From Venturia oleaginea (taxonomy: Eukaryota; Ascomycota; Dothideomycetes; Venturiales; Venturiaceae): a stretch of 64,000 bases of DNA. The stretch lies in NCBI GenBank assembly GCA_013176395.1, contig JABMLP010000003.1:1612001-1676000 (forward strand), read 5' to 3'. Position numbers and translations under genes: made by a program. The notes beneath the pieces are model-generated. The model saw nothing but the letters and a program-made list of their open reading frames with translations. It searched no databases and was not told the origin of the DNA. Shown piece by piece: positions 30,010-42,744 of this stretch. Each line of letters begins with the position of its first letter. The first letter of the stretch is position 1.

Positions 30010-32136
30010 CGTGAATAAATAGTGTTAATCTTCGCTGAGAGAAAGCTTGCTTGTTTGTAGAGGTAAGAGGTACATGTAAATATGAAAGAGGTTATCCACG
30101 GCAGAGAAGATATAGCAAACAAGAACGGGTCACAGAACAAAGATATCCAGGTAGCATAAAGGAGCAGGCCAGTCACAAAAAAGAGCAGCAGGAAATCCTG
30201 CTTGCGTTGATATTACCTACCGTTCCCGCTTGCGCCCACAATCTTTGAGGTCCCAGCCACAATTGGTCAAGGGGTCCATGATCTACATACCGCTGTTGTT
30301 TGCGGCCTGGATGTAGCCATAGCCAGCGAGGCGCACAACGCAGCGGCTGGTCAAACAGGTTTCTGGGGTATCACTATCGCTGTGGTGTTGCGGAGGGACT
30401 GATTGCAAGGGTGAGTGTGAAGTGCGACTGGGTGGGGGGAAGAGTTTTAGATGCCGATGACGTGGTGCCACGAGGATTTGGGATCTCGCGTGGGTGGCTG
30501 TGCTTATTGTGGCTCAGAGACGTGGACTTCCGTTTTGGGACTGATAGACTTTTGCATCAGCGCTTTTGAGAGCACAGGAGGTCCTTCGCGATCAAGTCCG
30601 CCATGATGGAAGAGGCTTTGTAGGGCACCGCCTGCCATCTTCATGTCAACATGGCGGGTACCTTAATCTACCTGACACGTTGACGACAGTCCTATTCTTA
30701 CTTCTGTGCTCCCTCATTAAGTTGCGCATCTGAGAAGAAGATGCCCATGGTGTTGATAGTCTGAAAAGGGAGGGGAGGATTTTTCTGTAAGTAAGCACAC
30801 ATCTCCCAGACCATTTTTTTATGGTTTCCCTCTCGGACCAATTGGGTAGTCGCCGTCGGACCAAGATGATCCCAATCCTTCCCGAGGATTACCAGTTTAC
30901 GTGACTTTCGTGCTGACGAGGTGCAGAAATTGGCGATTGATATCATAACTCATTGTTCGCTGAAGAGGCAGTCATCGAATGATCGACACGGTTTTGATCC
31001 TATCTTGAACTCCAGGAGTTTGCCATCGTTGAAGAGAGGGCACACCGTCAACTTGAAGCCGACGAATGAATGGCCTTTGTCTCAAAAGATTATTTGGATT
31101 TGGCCAATACATCCAGTTATTCAAGTCCGCCGATAATGAACTCACCTCGATGCGGTACTCTCGAACAGCCTCGGTTCGACAAACATTTTGAGAGAAAATT
31201 TGTCAGAGTTGCCATAGACGACATATCGGTATCGAACTCGAGTTCAAAGCTAAGCTACTGAAGGCAATGCGGAACTAGATTGAAGAACCCGATATGTGGA
31301 TAAGATTAGGGTACGAGTATAGGTACTCGCTGTCGCCACTCCACTCTCTACCTCTTCCCTCTGCACCATGCTTTTTCTGTTACATCCCGCAGTTCCGCAA
31401 CGCACGGTAGTACCTCAGCTCCAAACGGACCTGAAGTCAGCTCTGCAGGTGAGATTGAGGCTTTTCAAATACCGCTTTTGGCTTAGCCCCCGCCATCATC
31501 GGTCGAAGCCGTCAACTAAAACAGCAGAACCCATTTTCTTCTTTTCGGAGAGACCTCCATAGGACCGATTAAGTCGATCAATCAGGGGCGAGTTGCATAT
31601 CGAGTATCCTCTTCACGACGAGATATCTCGGTCGCCAGGTGTCGGATAGCGCCCTTCTCAGGGCAAAAATACTCGAAATCGAACTTCTCACGCTTTGATC
31701 ATAAGAAGTGCTTTTTCCAACGTATATTTAGCCCATCATTTTGACGGTTGCTAGGCGCTCGTTCGGCCTTATTTGACAACGCCTGAAGCTTAGCAAGTAC
31801 AAAGTAGGAGCTGAAAGAGATGATCGACGCGTTCAACAGTTGTGATGGGATAATTTTGGGTACCGGAGATGGGAATCTCAATTTATCTTTGCCCTTAATT
31901 TATCGATCCTCCTCAAGCTTTCGCACACCCGAGACCATCAATGCTCTGCCCCTCGACAACAGTCTGAACTCAGTAAAACATTTCAGACTTGAAATCAATG
32001 GCTATGAATTATTGACAACGCTCCTTTCAGAAATCGCTTGAAATTTATCGACTTCGTTCTAATTTAGAAGGACTCTGGAACCAACGTCATCTTCGGTCTT
32101 TGGAAAATCGGAAGGACAGCTCCGCTGAGCACGACC
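30010..32136. other. 2.1-kb region without a supported gene
   Basis: Only short frames occur. Minus-strand 30946-30698 (ILGKDWDHLGPTATTQLVRE) looks protein-like but is isolated and unrecognised, possibly a relic. The last 200 bp are the 5' flank of the eIF2B-like gene. Confidence 0.4.
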
Positions 32137-33279
32137 ATGGGAGACGCAGCCAAGGGCGAATATCTTCTTTCTTCACAAAGGCAGCTCCGCGAAGGGATTC
32201 GAAAACTGCAGACTGATCGGACGAACGGCGCCCAGATGCTCGCAATGAACGCGGTCACAATGCTTCGCAGCATTCTATCGGCATCCGATTTCCAAGGGAC
32301 CGATGCATCGGAAATCTGGAAAGAAATACGGCTTGCTGCTTATCAACTTTCCGTCAGTCGTCCAAGTATGGGTTCTGCCATCACGAGTGCGTTGACACAG
32401 GCTCTGAGGGACATTGAAAGGGATTTCAGAAGGGAATTGGGACAGGATTGGGCACAAGATAGCCGGAATGGCGGAGTAATCCATCTCAAGGATATCGCTG
32501 TGGATTGCCTCGATGAGTGCTTAGAAAGGAGATCGCATACCGCCCAACAACTGTGCGAAGAATTCTCACAATACCTATCGCGAGAATTTTCGGGACTCGG
32601 GCGCCCCCTACGAATCCTCACGCTTTCCTCATGGTGTCTGAAACGATCGTTGCTACACGCGTTCGCTCAGATTGACGGTCTCCAGATCGAGTTGCGCATT
32701 CTCGAATCTCGGCCTAGATGTGAAGGCGCTTCATTTGGTGTTCAGCTTATCGAAACACTGGTCTCAGAACTGGGAAACTGCGATCCTGCCGACGGCTGCC
32801 ACAAGCCGCAGTTGAAAGTCGTCATCTCTCCAGACTCGCATGTCTGCAAGTTGGCGGAGGGTGTCGACATCGTGCTGCTTGGTTCTGATCGGATATCAGA
32901 AAAGGGCGATGTGAGCAATAAAATGGGGAGTTTGGCTGCAGTTCTTTGCGCGAGACAGATGTCTCCCGAGGTCAAGGTGGTGGCTTTGAGTGCTACTGAT
33001 AAGATCGCTAAGCCGGGAGGGATGAATGAGCATGTGGTTGAGGATAACGATGTGGACGAGGTAATTGTGAGTTGGGACGAGGAAACAAGACGGATGTATC
33101 TTGATATGCAAATTGAGCAATTAGTGGTAGAGAATGTGTATTTTGAGTGGGTGCCTGCGAGGTTTGTCGATGTTCATGTAACTGAGAGAGGGATACTAGA
33201 TGAGGAACAGATTCAAGATATATCGAGGGAGAAAGAGAAGCTTGAGCAGGGCATCTTTGGTGAGCTATTGTTGAGTTGA
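32137..33279 (+). CDS. eIF2B alpha/beta/delta-like protein (IF-2B family)
   Basis: Single exon, 380 aa. The N-terminal half is helical. The C-terminal half is a Rossmann-like nucleotide/sugar-phosphate-binding fold with the family signature VDIVLLGSDRISEKGDVSNKMGS, equivalent to the GxDxxxxxGxxxNKxGT motif of eIF2B subunits and of methylthioribose-1-phosphate or ribose-1,5-bisphosphate isomerases. Canonical eIF2B subunits and MtnA carry other conserved blocks that I do not see clearly, so this is most likely the divergent fungal IF-2B-related group often named NagB/RpiA/CoA-transferase-like. Its substrate is unknown. It is intact, with no intron. Confidence 0.8.
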   Translation: MGDAAKGEYLLSSQRQLREGIRKLQTDRTNGAQMLAMNAVTMLRSILSASDFQGTDASEIWKEIRLAAYQLSVSRPSMGSAITSALTQALRDIERDFRRELGQDWAQDSRNGGVIHLKDIAVDCLDECLERRSHTAQQLCEEFSQYLSREFSGLGRPLRILTLSSWCLKRSLLHAFAQIDGLQIELRILESRPRCEGASFGVQLIETLVSELGNCDPADGCHKPQLKVVISPDSHVCKLAEGVDIVLLGSDRISEKGDVSNKMGSLAAVLCARQMSPEVKVVALSATDKIAKPGGMNEHVVEDNDVDEVIVSWDEETRRMYLDMQIEQLVVENVYFEWVPARFVDVHVTERGILDEEQIQDISREKEKLEQGIFGELLLS

Positions 33280-33627
33280 GCTGCCAGTGGTCCTGATGAT
33301 GTAGCCTTCGATCAGGAGTGACAACGTGTGTTTTGACTATACCTGATTTGAATGGATGCGATACATGGAGGCAAAAATTTGCCGCGGCAACTCTTGACAA
33401 ATGTAACAGACATCTCTTGAATAGTGCACAGTGAAAAAATGAGGTTTACAATTGCGTGTCCTTTCAATTAAGCTGGGAACCGCGAGGTACCAATACAGAT
33501 GTGATTGCTTTGGAATCAAAAGAAGGGTACATGATTTCGACGGCTGTATGCAACCGATATCCACTTTGCGGCTAACTGAAATTGTGGTATTATCCAACAA
33601 GATCACCTAGTAAAGATAGTGGTTCAT

Positions 33628-35530
33628 CTACAACAAATCGAAACTTCTGATCTTGACTCCAGCCTCTTTAAGCCTTTCAGACGTCAAAAAAGGATAGTGA
33701 AAGGATTTGCCTATCTGCACCCCGTCTTTATAGTCGCCATCTCTGATAAACTTGGTGCGTCCAGGATTTTGACCGTGTCTCTGTCCAGTCACGATATCAA
33801 TCCACTGGTCGTACCATTCTCCGTCATCTCGATTCAAATACGTCTCTTTCCGAAATTTATCGTGCCAAATTCCCATGATAAGCTCCCCATGCATGGCACC
33901 ATCCATATAACATTCTCCAACCACTTGATAACATGCTTCCTCAGTCTTGCGTAGAACAAGAGGCACTTCGCAACCGAGAATGACGCAAATGATATCCCCA
34001 GCCTTGGCCGCTTTGGATGCCCATCCCATTCTGCCATCTTCTGTTCTGAAAAAGGATCTTCCACGGCCGTATTGATCGATTCTGTCAAGCAAAGGGCCAC
34101 CACGAAATCCGTCGTATCCACCTTTTTTGTTCAGTAAGTCTAGTAAGATGTTTCTGCTTCTCTGCCAGAATGGATGCTGTTCGTCGCCGGAAGAATTGTC
34201 ACGAAAATCGCCACCAACAAGAGTGCGAAAGAACTAATCGAACCAGATGCCGCCACCGTGGGCTACTTCATCAAGCACATTTTCAGGGGCAATCCTATAT
34301 ATTTCTGAGCGAACGTCTCTAAAATTGTTGGTCTCCTGATATGGCTTCGCGGTTGCCAACGCTCCTCCAATAATCCCATCAACTCTAAGAGCACCATCTT
34401 CAAGATATTTCGAATTCGCAGGGGCGGATGCATCGCATCTCGTTAACTCAAAGATCATGGTGCTGACTGCCCAATTCGGAATCCACGTTGGCATATCTCC
34501 TTGCTCGATCGGTAGCTCGCAGCAACGCAATATGTCCAATCGTTTGTGGAGTTTGAGAAGTGCAAGTACGAGCTGAATGCTTACTTCTGGCACAGGTTGT
34601 TTGTAATCCGGTTTTAGCCTGATATCACTTTCCGCTTCTTGAATTAAACCTAGATTGCCGTAGACTTTATCTTGTGGGTTGGAGCATTGGAAGGATCCTG
34701 CGTCGCGGTGTGTGCCATGTTGGTCGAGACGGTTTGTAACGAGCCATGTGTTCTATACGTCGGGCACGTCTTCCGAAATTTTCGTCGTGTGAAAAAGCAT
34801 CTCGAGTTCTTGTGTTTACAAAGAACAAGTAATTGGCCTTTCGAAGATCTTGCCACAGAATAGTCGCAGTGCCACACGAGACGACCGTAATGGCCCTCGA
34901 CAGAACGATCTCTTACCACACCCATAATCTTTCAAACCAAGCTCGACTAAGAAGGCAGTACAAGGCGCGGCAGTCTCTTTCGATGTATGGTAATGGAATG
35001 CCTGTATCTGCCCAGTTAGGCTCATCTGCACCAGCCAAGCTTGGCTTGCAACCATAAGTTTCCCAATCAATGTCCACTTTGGAACCAAGATTATCTATGA
35101 GCTCCATGGCATGCGTGCTGTCATCCGCTTCAGATCCCAACCAAACCACCAGTCGCTTCGCTCTCTTGTAGATCTCTCCCGTTCTCTGGACATGAGATCC
35201 ACGCTCTTCCAAATTTGACTGATCGATACAAATTGCATCAATCCACAGCTCTCCAGACTCAGTCTCGGAACGGAGATGTAGCAGTGCGTCGTTGAGATTT
35301 CTAGTCACGGACAAAGTCTCAGTCCCAGCGAGGCCAACATAAATCAAAGTGGTGTCTGCTGCATTTCCCCAAGTGTAGCTGAGAGCTGCGTAGGCTGGCG
35401 CCTGTTGGTCGGTGAAAGGTTCACGACGGATTGTGATGCGTTTATCGGCAGAAGTTGTGCCAGGCCATAATGTTAGCACTCGGATTTGGCTCTCGTCGTG
35501 ATCCATGGGTTTGTACTTGTAAGTCGCCAA
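33628..35530 (-). pseudogene. HET-domain (heterokaryon incompatibility-type) protein, broken
   Basis: The N-terminal part (35530-34913) has the HET core: YAALSYTWGNAAD, LWIDAICIDQSNLEER and RAKRLVVWLG. The frame meets TAA at 34913-34915 (FERLWVW, then Gln expected before EIVLSRA), a one-base shift near 34810, TAG at 34753-34755 and TAG at 34234-34236 (GGGIWFD before FFRTLVGG). The C-terminal part has NPQDKVYGNLGL and the usual tail of this family (FFRTEDGRMGWASKAAKAGD, VILGCEVPLVLR). All three stops replace CAA/CAG. HET proteins trigger cell death on fusion of unlike hyphae in known cases. This copy cannot make a full protein. Confidence 0.86.
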
Positions 35531-36023
35531 GGCTTATTCTTGTTGCATTGAGTGTGCTTGAAATGATGATGCCGAATAGTTTGCTGGAGAAGGCGCACCT
35601 TCGCGATGTGGAAGCATGTGTCTGGACGTGATGAGGACTTAGCAGTAGGAATCCAATCCCAGAACAAGTTCGAGCGAGGCAGCCGACTTTATACGCAAAT
35701 GGTGCTCAGCCCCAATCTCATGCAGTATGAGTGACAGCCTGAAGCCCCCATTGGACAGAGATACGCCTTCCTGCTAACACATTTTGTCCCAACAATCGAA
35801 TATTCTCAATAGCCGTCCATACTGTTCTAGAATCACAGCATAGATGGTAACGGTATGTGAGAGACTGCAGACGTGAGAATACTATGAAGTTCTTCAACAA
35901 ATCGCGTGAACAACATGTTCTCGGACCATACTCACCATAGGTGTTTGAAATCAGGGCTGGACACAGCGCCATGATTTCTGCCTTGGTCTATTGAGAAGCT
36001 ACTGCAGAACAGAAGCCTGTGTC
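35531..36023. other. Spacer 5' of the HET pseudogene
   Basis: No gene is supported. It includes the 5' flank of the HET pseudogene and the 3' end of the next minus-strand gene. Confidence 0.5.
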
Positions 36024-38163
36024 TCATCGAGATGCCTGCCGCTGCCTAACTCGCACTACAATCTCACTCTGTCCATCCACCCAACAAGCCTCCTGCGATG
36101 AAATCCCCGTGTCCGCAATCGTAAACAAAAACAGAAACAAATGTTCCACAATCTCCCCCCAACAATAAACCTTGATCGTACCCAATTGATCAGGTTCGGG
36201 AATCCTCTTACACCACGTGGAAATTCCAGCTTGCCTAAGCCCAATCTGGTTGGTCAAGACCTTCCAGAATGACAATTGTAGCCTCGGAGACCAGTATTTT
36301 GTTTCGATAGCCCAGTGTCCGATCTCGAATTGTGAGATTGGACGACTGATGACCGCGTTACGAGTCCAACGTCTGCGCAATTCTGCTTTCGCATAGAAAC
36401 TAGCTATTATTGGTGTCACGAATGTAACCGGTCCATCTAGCCCGACAGGAGCCTTGGGAGAGAAGACCTCCAGCGGCAAGTCATTGATCTCTTGAAGCAA
36501 TTTGTCCGTCCTCTTGTCCGAAGTGCGGACAGGAGCCGGGGACGGCGGCGAAACTATTGCATTTTTGGGTGCAGGCGTCGTGACTGGGCCATTCAATAGC
36601 TTCTCTGGCTTTTTATCAAGTTCCTTGGTTGTCACCTCTCCTGGATCCTTTGAAAGCCTCTGAGGCGATGCTGCAATATATTAGCGTGGGATCGCACTTG
36701 GCCACTAAGCACGTACCGATTCTGTCAGACTCTTGATTGTGAGTCGTTTGATGCTCTCGTGTGTCCAAAATGACATCTCCAAATATGGATGTTTGCGAGC
36801 TATTTTTTCGGGAGAGAAGATCGTCTCCCTCGACTGGAGAGCACATCGAAGTCCGACCATTGACCGTCAGAGTGGTCTTAGTGCCAGTCTCTCTTTTCTG
36901 CCCAGCTGAGATTGAAGATCTCCCACTACTTGGTTCGTCTCCAGCAAGGTCGCGGCCGTCCCTTCCATGGTTGTTCACACCTTCCCAAACCTTAGTCGCA
37001 TATAAATCATTAGTGCCTGGGCCTTGTTGGCTTCTGGTGGCGCCACTATTACGCATATCTTCCATAGAATAGCGGAGGCAGGTTGGCGGCAGAGAGATAA
37101 TCTCTGTCGCTCGGCACCCGTCAGCTCTTTTTGACATAGAGCAGGCGTCTTTCAGCGGAGATCGGTGGCCAGGACTGTTGTTTGAAGCGTGATAATAGTT
37201 TGGCGATGATATCCTTTCATCACTGCAATCCGTACTGTTCGATTCCACCGGTGGAGATGCGTCATTGAGCGTTGGTTGTCGAGATAATTTCGAACCCGGT
37301 TGTGATGGGACACTGAGTCTGTCCCGAAAAGGCGCTCTCGATTTCCCAGTTGTTGGAGAATCGTTTGGACTAGATTGAATAGCGGTCCAAATTTTAGACA
37401 CTACTGGGCTTCCTCCAGTGCGAAGGCCGGGTAGAAGAGCGGCGGTATCGTTATCTTCTGGGGTGTAATATGCCCTGCTAAACTCATTTCTCAGTCCCTG
37501 CGGCGTGGCCGGGAACGGAGAGAACCTCTTCTCGTTTGATACTTCTTCAGCTCTCTGAAATGAATTCGAACCGTCGAATCTACTCAAGCCGTATGATTCT
37601 GGGAGCAGAGACGATATCGGATCAACCCCGGAGAAAGACGTATTGAGGGCGTAAGGTGATCGGAATGATGATGGATAATTTGGAGAATCTGGAGGTCGAA
37701 CACCACCACGCTCAGAGGACAATGTCTCCAAAATGGGTTCTGCCGTACGTGGTCTTTTTGCTGGTCGATGCTCCGTCAATGATAAGGTAGTTCCATCGTA
37801 AAATGAGTTGGTGTCTGTGGAAATTTGGGAGTCTAAGGCACCTATCGCCTGCTGTGTATCCAAAATGACTTGAGTCTCGAATTGGCGAAAAACTTGATTT
37901 GACGAATCAGGCTCAGTCACACTAAAGCTCTCAAGGCCGAAAGTTCTCACCGGACTTCTTCGGGTTTCGCAGGCTTTCTCATCCCGTAAAACATGATATC
38001 TTGGATGTCGATAGGCATGCACTGCAAGTTCGCCATCTCTCTCATCCAGGAAGAGCTTTTTTGATGACTTGAAATTTCTGTAAGCAAGGGCTTCGTCCCG
38101 GTAAAGGTCATCGCCTTCTTTCGTGGTCGGCGCTGAGATATGTACCAATATCTCGTAAGGCAT
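36024..38163 (-). CDS. Uncharacterised 697-aa protein, disordered centre
   Basis: CDS complement(36024..36670, 36717..38163). The 46-nt intron has donor GTACGT, branch CTAAT and acceptor TTGCAG. The short N-terminal block starts MPYEILVHISAPTTKEGDD. A long Ser/Pro-rich, low-complexity centre follows. A compact C-terminal block (about residues 530-697) contains FVTPIIASFYAKAELRRRW, YWSPRLQLSFWKVL and VYCWGEIVEHLFLFLF and looks folded. The pattern of ordered ends and disordered middle, with a precise intron, argues for a real gene. I do not recognise the family. A nuclear scaffold or chromatin role would be a guess. Confidence 0.8.
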
Positions 38164-38948
38164 GACTGTTCGCGCTTTGTGGTCGCATGAGACGAGAGGT
38201 ATACATGTTCAGATGATGTGCTAGGAGTGGCGGCTAGGTATGATGTTGCATAGGTGTCTAGGTTCAGTGCCCCTATCGAACACTGACGCGTGAAAAAGTT
38301 TGTGAATGGGCCCTGAAGATAAAATCATGAAGGGAATGATTTGAGTCCGAGCTATTCAAGGGTCGGGTGGAATGTTGGCAATCTAGAGAAGTTGTTTGTT
38401 TTGGGCTTCAGATTCAAGTCGTGGCGGTAACGCTCAATACCTGCTCACGTGACATTAATTGATATATTCACTTGTATATCAGGAGTTAAAGGTCACGAAG
38501 TGGTGAGAAAAGAGATTGAACGACTCGTATTTATTGGAATTTCTGGCGTCGTACAGTCAATGACCATATACTAATGCAAAATACTTGTGGAGAAAAACTG
38601 AGCTTCCAGGAGATTCTTCACTTCAATAATCAAATGAATATGGAATAGTCGACAAGAGCCTTCCTACTTCCTTGAATAACGAAGAGGAAGGCACCACCAT
38701 GGAGATTGATGGGCCAAGCATCAAAAAATTCATACCGCAAGAACCATAAAGTGAATGACCAAACGTGACAATAGAGCTGTTTTACACCATTGCCCGCCTT
38801 CAATATCCATTCAGCGACAACTATCTTCCATTGTCACAGAAGTTTTCCCATCAACAATCGAAAACCAAACACCATACTCACAAATCAGCACCGTATGGGA
38901 CCGGCCACCTTCCTTGCACCTTACCATTCAACCTCTTGATAATCGAAC
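38164..38948. other. Divergent spacer, no gene
   Basis: 5' flank of the preceding minus-strand gene and of the coiled-coil pseudogene. AT-rich, without a supported frame. Confidence 0.5.
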
Positions 38949-39593
38949 ATGAATCAAGCCATGGAATAACTAGCACAAGATACCCAGCAAACTCGAGAAG
39001 AACGAAAGAACAACCCATTGAAAAACGAGGAAGAGTTGCTAAGAAGAATCAAACTCATCAACCGAGACATCGATCAACCCCAGGCCGAGATAGACAAAGT
39101 CCACGCAGCCCATCGTGCGATACCTCGGCCTCCTTTCTCTCCACAGCCACCCAAGATTGAACAAGGCAGCATAATCATGGGAGAGATGAGAGCTCGCATG
39201 AAAGAGAGAGAGAAAGGAGAAGATCGGCATCACACCAGTCGAACCGCCCTGAATCGAGAAATTCGAGAAGATATTTTGGAGACTACCAGGAAGATTGACA
39301 GAGATATTGTTGAGGCAGGTAATAGGGAGACAAACATCGCTGCCACAATTCCTCAAGAGCAGCTGGCGCCTATAGGATAACTCCGAACCGACAGAGGGAT
39401 TCATGACGCCAATGTCCTTGTCACGGGAAGGCGCGATTGGTTGGTTCATAGAAAGAAGGAATTTGAGGAGATATTGAGACTTACGCAGGATAAATTGAGA
39501 CTCCTGAACGAAGAAACGGAGATGGGGTTGGATAAGCCGGGAGAGCGCCAGGGGTTAGAGTTGGGGGAAGAAGATGAGTCTCGCACAACATGA
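38949..39593 (+). pseudogene. Coiled-coil protein with two nonsense codons
   Basis: From ATG at 38949 one frame of 215 codons is interrupted only by TAA at codon 7 (MNQAME before LAQDTQQTREE) and TAA at codon 144 (39378-39380, EQLAPIG before LRTDRGIHDANV). CAA (Gln) would restore both. The protein would be Glu/Arg/Lys-rich and predicted coiled coil through most of its length (EEELLRRIKLINRDIDQPQ; KEFEEILRLTQDKLRLLNEE). No named family is recognised. It is probably a decayed accessory gene. Confidence 0.5.
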
Positions 39594-40188
39594 AGTCCTG
39601 GAGTATTATGCTTCGGGTACAGCTACTCTTGCAACTCCCAAAGGCCAGGGGTATAAGGAGATGATGATGCCATTTTACGGAGCTTCTACACTACCTCTTT
39701 GGCCTCTGCCATTTCTTAATTGGAATTCTTAGGGAATTAATTGATGACTGCCAAGAATCATGAGTTTTGATCCTTTGAGCGCGAGAGAACTGCACTCCGA
39801 TGACCTACGCCTTTTTTGTTCCACTGACTGATGTGGTAAGTAAAGATCTCCAACACCAATTCAAAAGGATCCTTGGAGAGGTGGTAGCTGAACAGAATTG
39901 ACATTGAAAGTCGGGTAAAAGCTGATCGGGAGGCCCTTACCTAGACCTATTTATGAAGAGATCAAATGATAGCTCAAAGCATGATTCATGATATTTGTTG
40001 TAGGTGTGAAGTCGACTGAAGGTTGAGAGTTTGATGAAAGACTGCGTAAATTAGAGAATGATCATCACTGAATGTGAGGACTTCTCAGAACGTATAGAAT
40101 ATGGCACGTGCACGAACTTTTGCACCGAACACGCATCCCACCAACAATTTTGCCGAAAGACAACGACCTTGATACCCCAATTCACAAG
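39594..40188. other. 5' flank of eIF3d, no other gene
   Basis: No frame is supported. A direct upstream region of about 100 bp before the eIF3d ATG is expected to hold its promoter and 5' UTR. Confidence 0.5.
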
Positions 40189-42029
40189 ATGGCGCCAGTA
40201 TCTCTCCTCGATCTTGTGTCAGCTCTCCCCTCCAACGATGGCTGGGGACCTGCTGCCTCCACGGAGACCACCCTAGATGGTGTGCCATATGCCCCATACT
40301 CAAAGGCTGACAAATTGGGGCGAATGGCCGACTGGACAGAAGGAAAGGACCGCGAACGAGGTGGCAGACAGCAATATGGTGGCAGGAATTACAGAGGTGC
40401 GATATTTTGGGACCTGGCATCGAGCTTGTACTAACTATCTTCTGAAGACCAGCAAGTATACGGTGCAGGACAACAGAACAACCCATTCGGAATCATAGCC
40501 GCAGAGGAGGAGGCCACATTCTCCGTCGTCGATAATACGCGAACCACTGCCCGCGGACGTGGATTTGGTAGAGGTGGAGGAACTGTCTTCCGCGGACGGG
40601 GTCAGCGAGGTGCACAGAACCAACGTGGTGGCCGTGGCACTTTCCAAAGAGTTGGAGGTGGAAGAGGTGGACAGCAAGGTGGATACGACAACCGAGGAGG
40701 CCGTAATAACCGTGGTGGAAGACGTTTCGGTTACAGGGACGATAAGCCACAGCGAAATCGCGATGCTTCGATTCAAGTCAAGCCAGATTGGGGCCTATTG
40801 GAAGAGATTGACTTCTCTCGCCTGATGAAGTTGAGCCTCGACACTCCGGATGGCGACGATATCGACAGCTACGGATTCTTATACTACTACGACCGCGTTT
40901 ACGACAAACAGCCTGGTGCGAAGACCTCAGAACGTAAGTTAAATGTGCTAGAGCGCGCAGCATACAACGTCACGACTTCCAGCGATCCGATCATCCAAGA
41001 ACTCGCCGACAAGGATGAAGGCACCATTTTCGCAACAGACAACATCCTTTCCATGCTCATGTGCGCACCGAGAAGTGTCTACTCATGGGATTTGGTTATT
41101 ACGAAGCACAACGGCAAGGTCTTCATTGACAAGCGGGAAGGATCCTCGCTCGATATGGTGACAGTAAACGAGAACGCTGCGGATGCGCCTCTCGAGGTTT
41201 CGGAAGGGAACAAGGACAACATCAACAATCCAGGCGCACTGATGATCGAGGCCACGCACATTAACCACGTCTTCCCAATTCAAGTAGTCACAGAATCGGA
41301 CAACGCATCGGCGAGGAAAGACATGCCAAACGAGCACCCATTCTACAACGCACAAGAAGAGACGGACCCACCTGCATCAAAAGCCTACAAATACCGCCGA
41401 TTCGACTTATCGCTGGCGCAAGATGAGGAGCCATTACATCTTGTTGTGCGAACGGAATTGGATGCAGTGGTCAACAACGCAGTCACCGGCGAGGAGCAAC
41501 ATTTGGTAATCAAGGCACTCAACGAATTTGACAACAAGGCACAAGGAAGCGGTGGTGCTCTTGACTGGAGGACGAAGCTGTCTTCTGGGCGTGGTGCTGT
41601 CGTTGCCACCGAGATGAAGAACAACAGTTGCAAATTGGCACGATGGACGATACAGAGTATCTTGGCCAAGGCGGATATTATGAAGCTTGGGTATGTTCGC
41701 TCCATTGCGATTCTGAGAATACTTACTAATTGATGCACAGTTTCGTTTCCCGTGTTAACCCACGGTCACCGAACGACCACGTCGTGCTTGGTGTCTTGGG
41801 CTACAAGCCCCGCGATTTCGCTGCCCAGATGAACCTTAACATTGCCAACGGATGGGGTATCGTGCGCACGATTGTCGACATGGTCCTTAAGATGGATGAC
41901 GGAAAATACGTCCTTGTCAAGGACCCCAACAAGAACGTCCTACGCCTCTACCAGGTACCGGCGGATACGTTCGAGGATGATGGCGAGGGTGCGGCCCATG
42001 CCAATGAGGCCGCAGACGATGATGAGTAG
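40189..42029 (+). CDS. Eukaryotic translation initiation factor 3 subunit D (eIF3d)
   Basis: CDS join(40189..40396, 40448..41690, 41741..42029), 579 aa, the usual length. The start [14 protein letters not shown] is chosen because it begins the conserved block with NDGWGPA. After the 51-nt first intron (branch TACTAAC) comes an RGG-rich stretch (RGRGFGRGG), then the folded core: [31 protein letters not shown] and [19 protein letters not shown], and after intron 2 [18 protein letters not shown]. eIF3d is a cap-binding subunit of eIF3 in translation initiation. The C-terminus is acidic (EAADDDE). Both introns have clean GT-AG borders. Confidence 0.95.
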
Positions 42030-42744
42030 ACATCGTCTTGAGCAGCGGGTGGCAAAAGGGTCGGTCGGTATCACGATCTCAGGCACAACGAAAATGACCC
42101 TTCAGACGACATGACTTATGGCAGAGAGTTCTGTAAATATATAGGAACTGCTAGATTAGTGGAGGCTGTGCCCAGGCTGTGGCAGCAGAATTCGTAATTT
42201 TGCCCAAATGAAGCAATGCACGAGTTGAACAACACCTTTCACCATTATTCCTTCCCCGTTGATGACAATTGCTCTATATCTATCCTACCCTTGCTTCGAT
42301 CATGATGCTGCTTAGTTCGTCACTTGGTAATACGTCGACGTCTTGATTTTGTGTAGGAATCATAAAGTAGTTCAGATCAGGTTTTGCGATCCATAGTGCG
42401 GGTTTAGGTAGCTTTTCGATTGAAATACTCTGCTCAGGAATCCCTGTCAATCAGCCTTGTGCATTAGGTGGTTATAGCGAGTAAGTACGACACACCAAAA
42501 CCCGTTTCACCGATTCATCTCTCATCAACAGTCTTAAACCTCATTCCGAAATGCCAATATACGATGTGGGGCGTAAGGTCGAGTACCGATGGGTTAAGCA
42601 ATATTTCTAGTGCCCTGATTAATCACTTGGCGAACTTGGTTGTGAAGGGTTTGGGGGGGATCCTAGTGGCGAGATTGTAGCAGTGGAGGGATTTGGAGAT
42701 GATATTACTCCTGATTGATACGATAAGATTTAGACTTTGAGATA
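42030..42744. other. 3' flank of eIF3d up to the Fot1 element
   Basis: 3' UTR and spacer. Short frames only, none supported. Confidence 0.5.
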
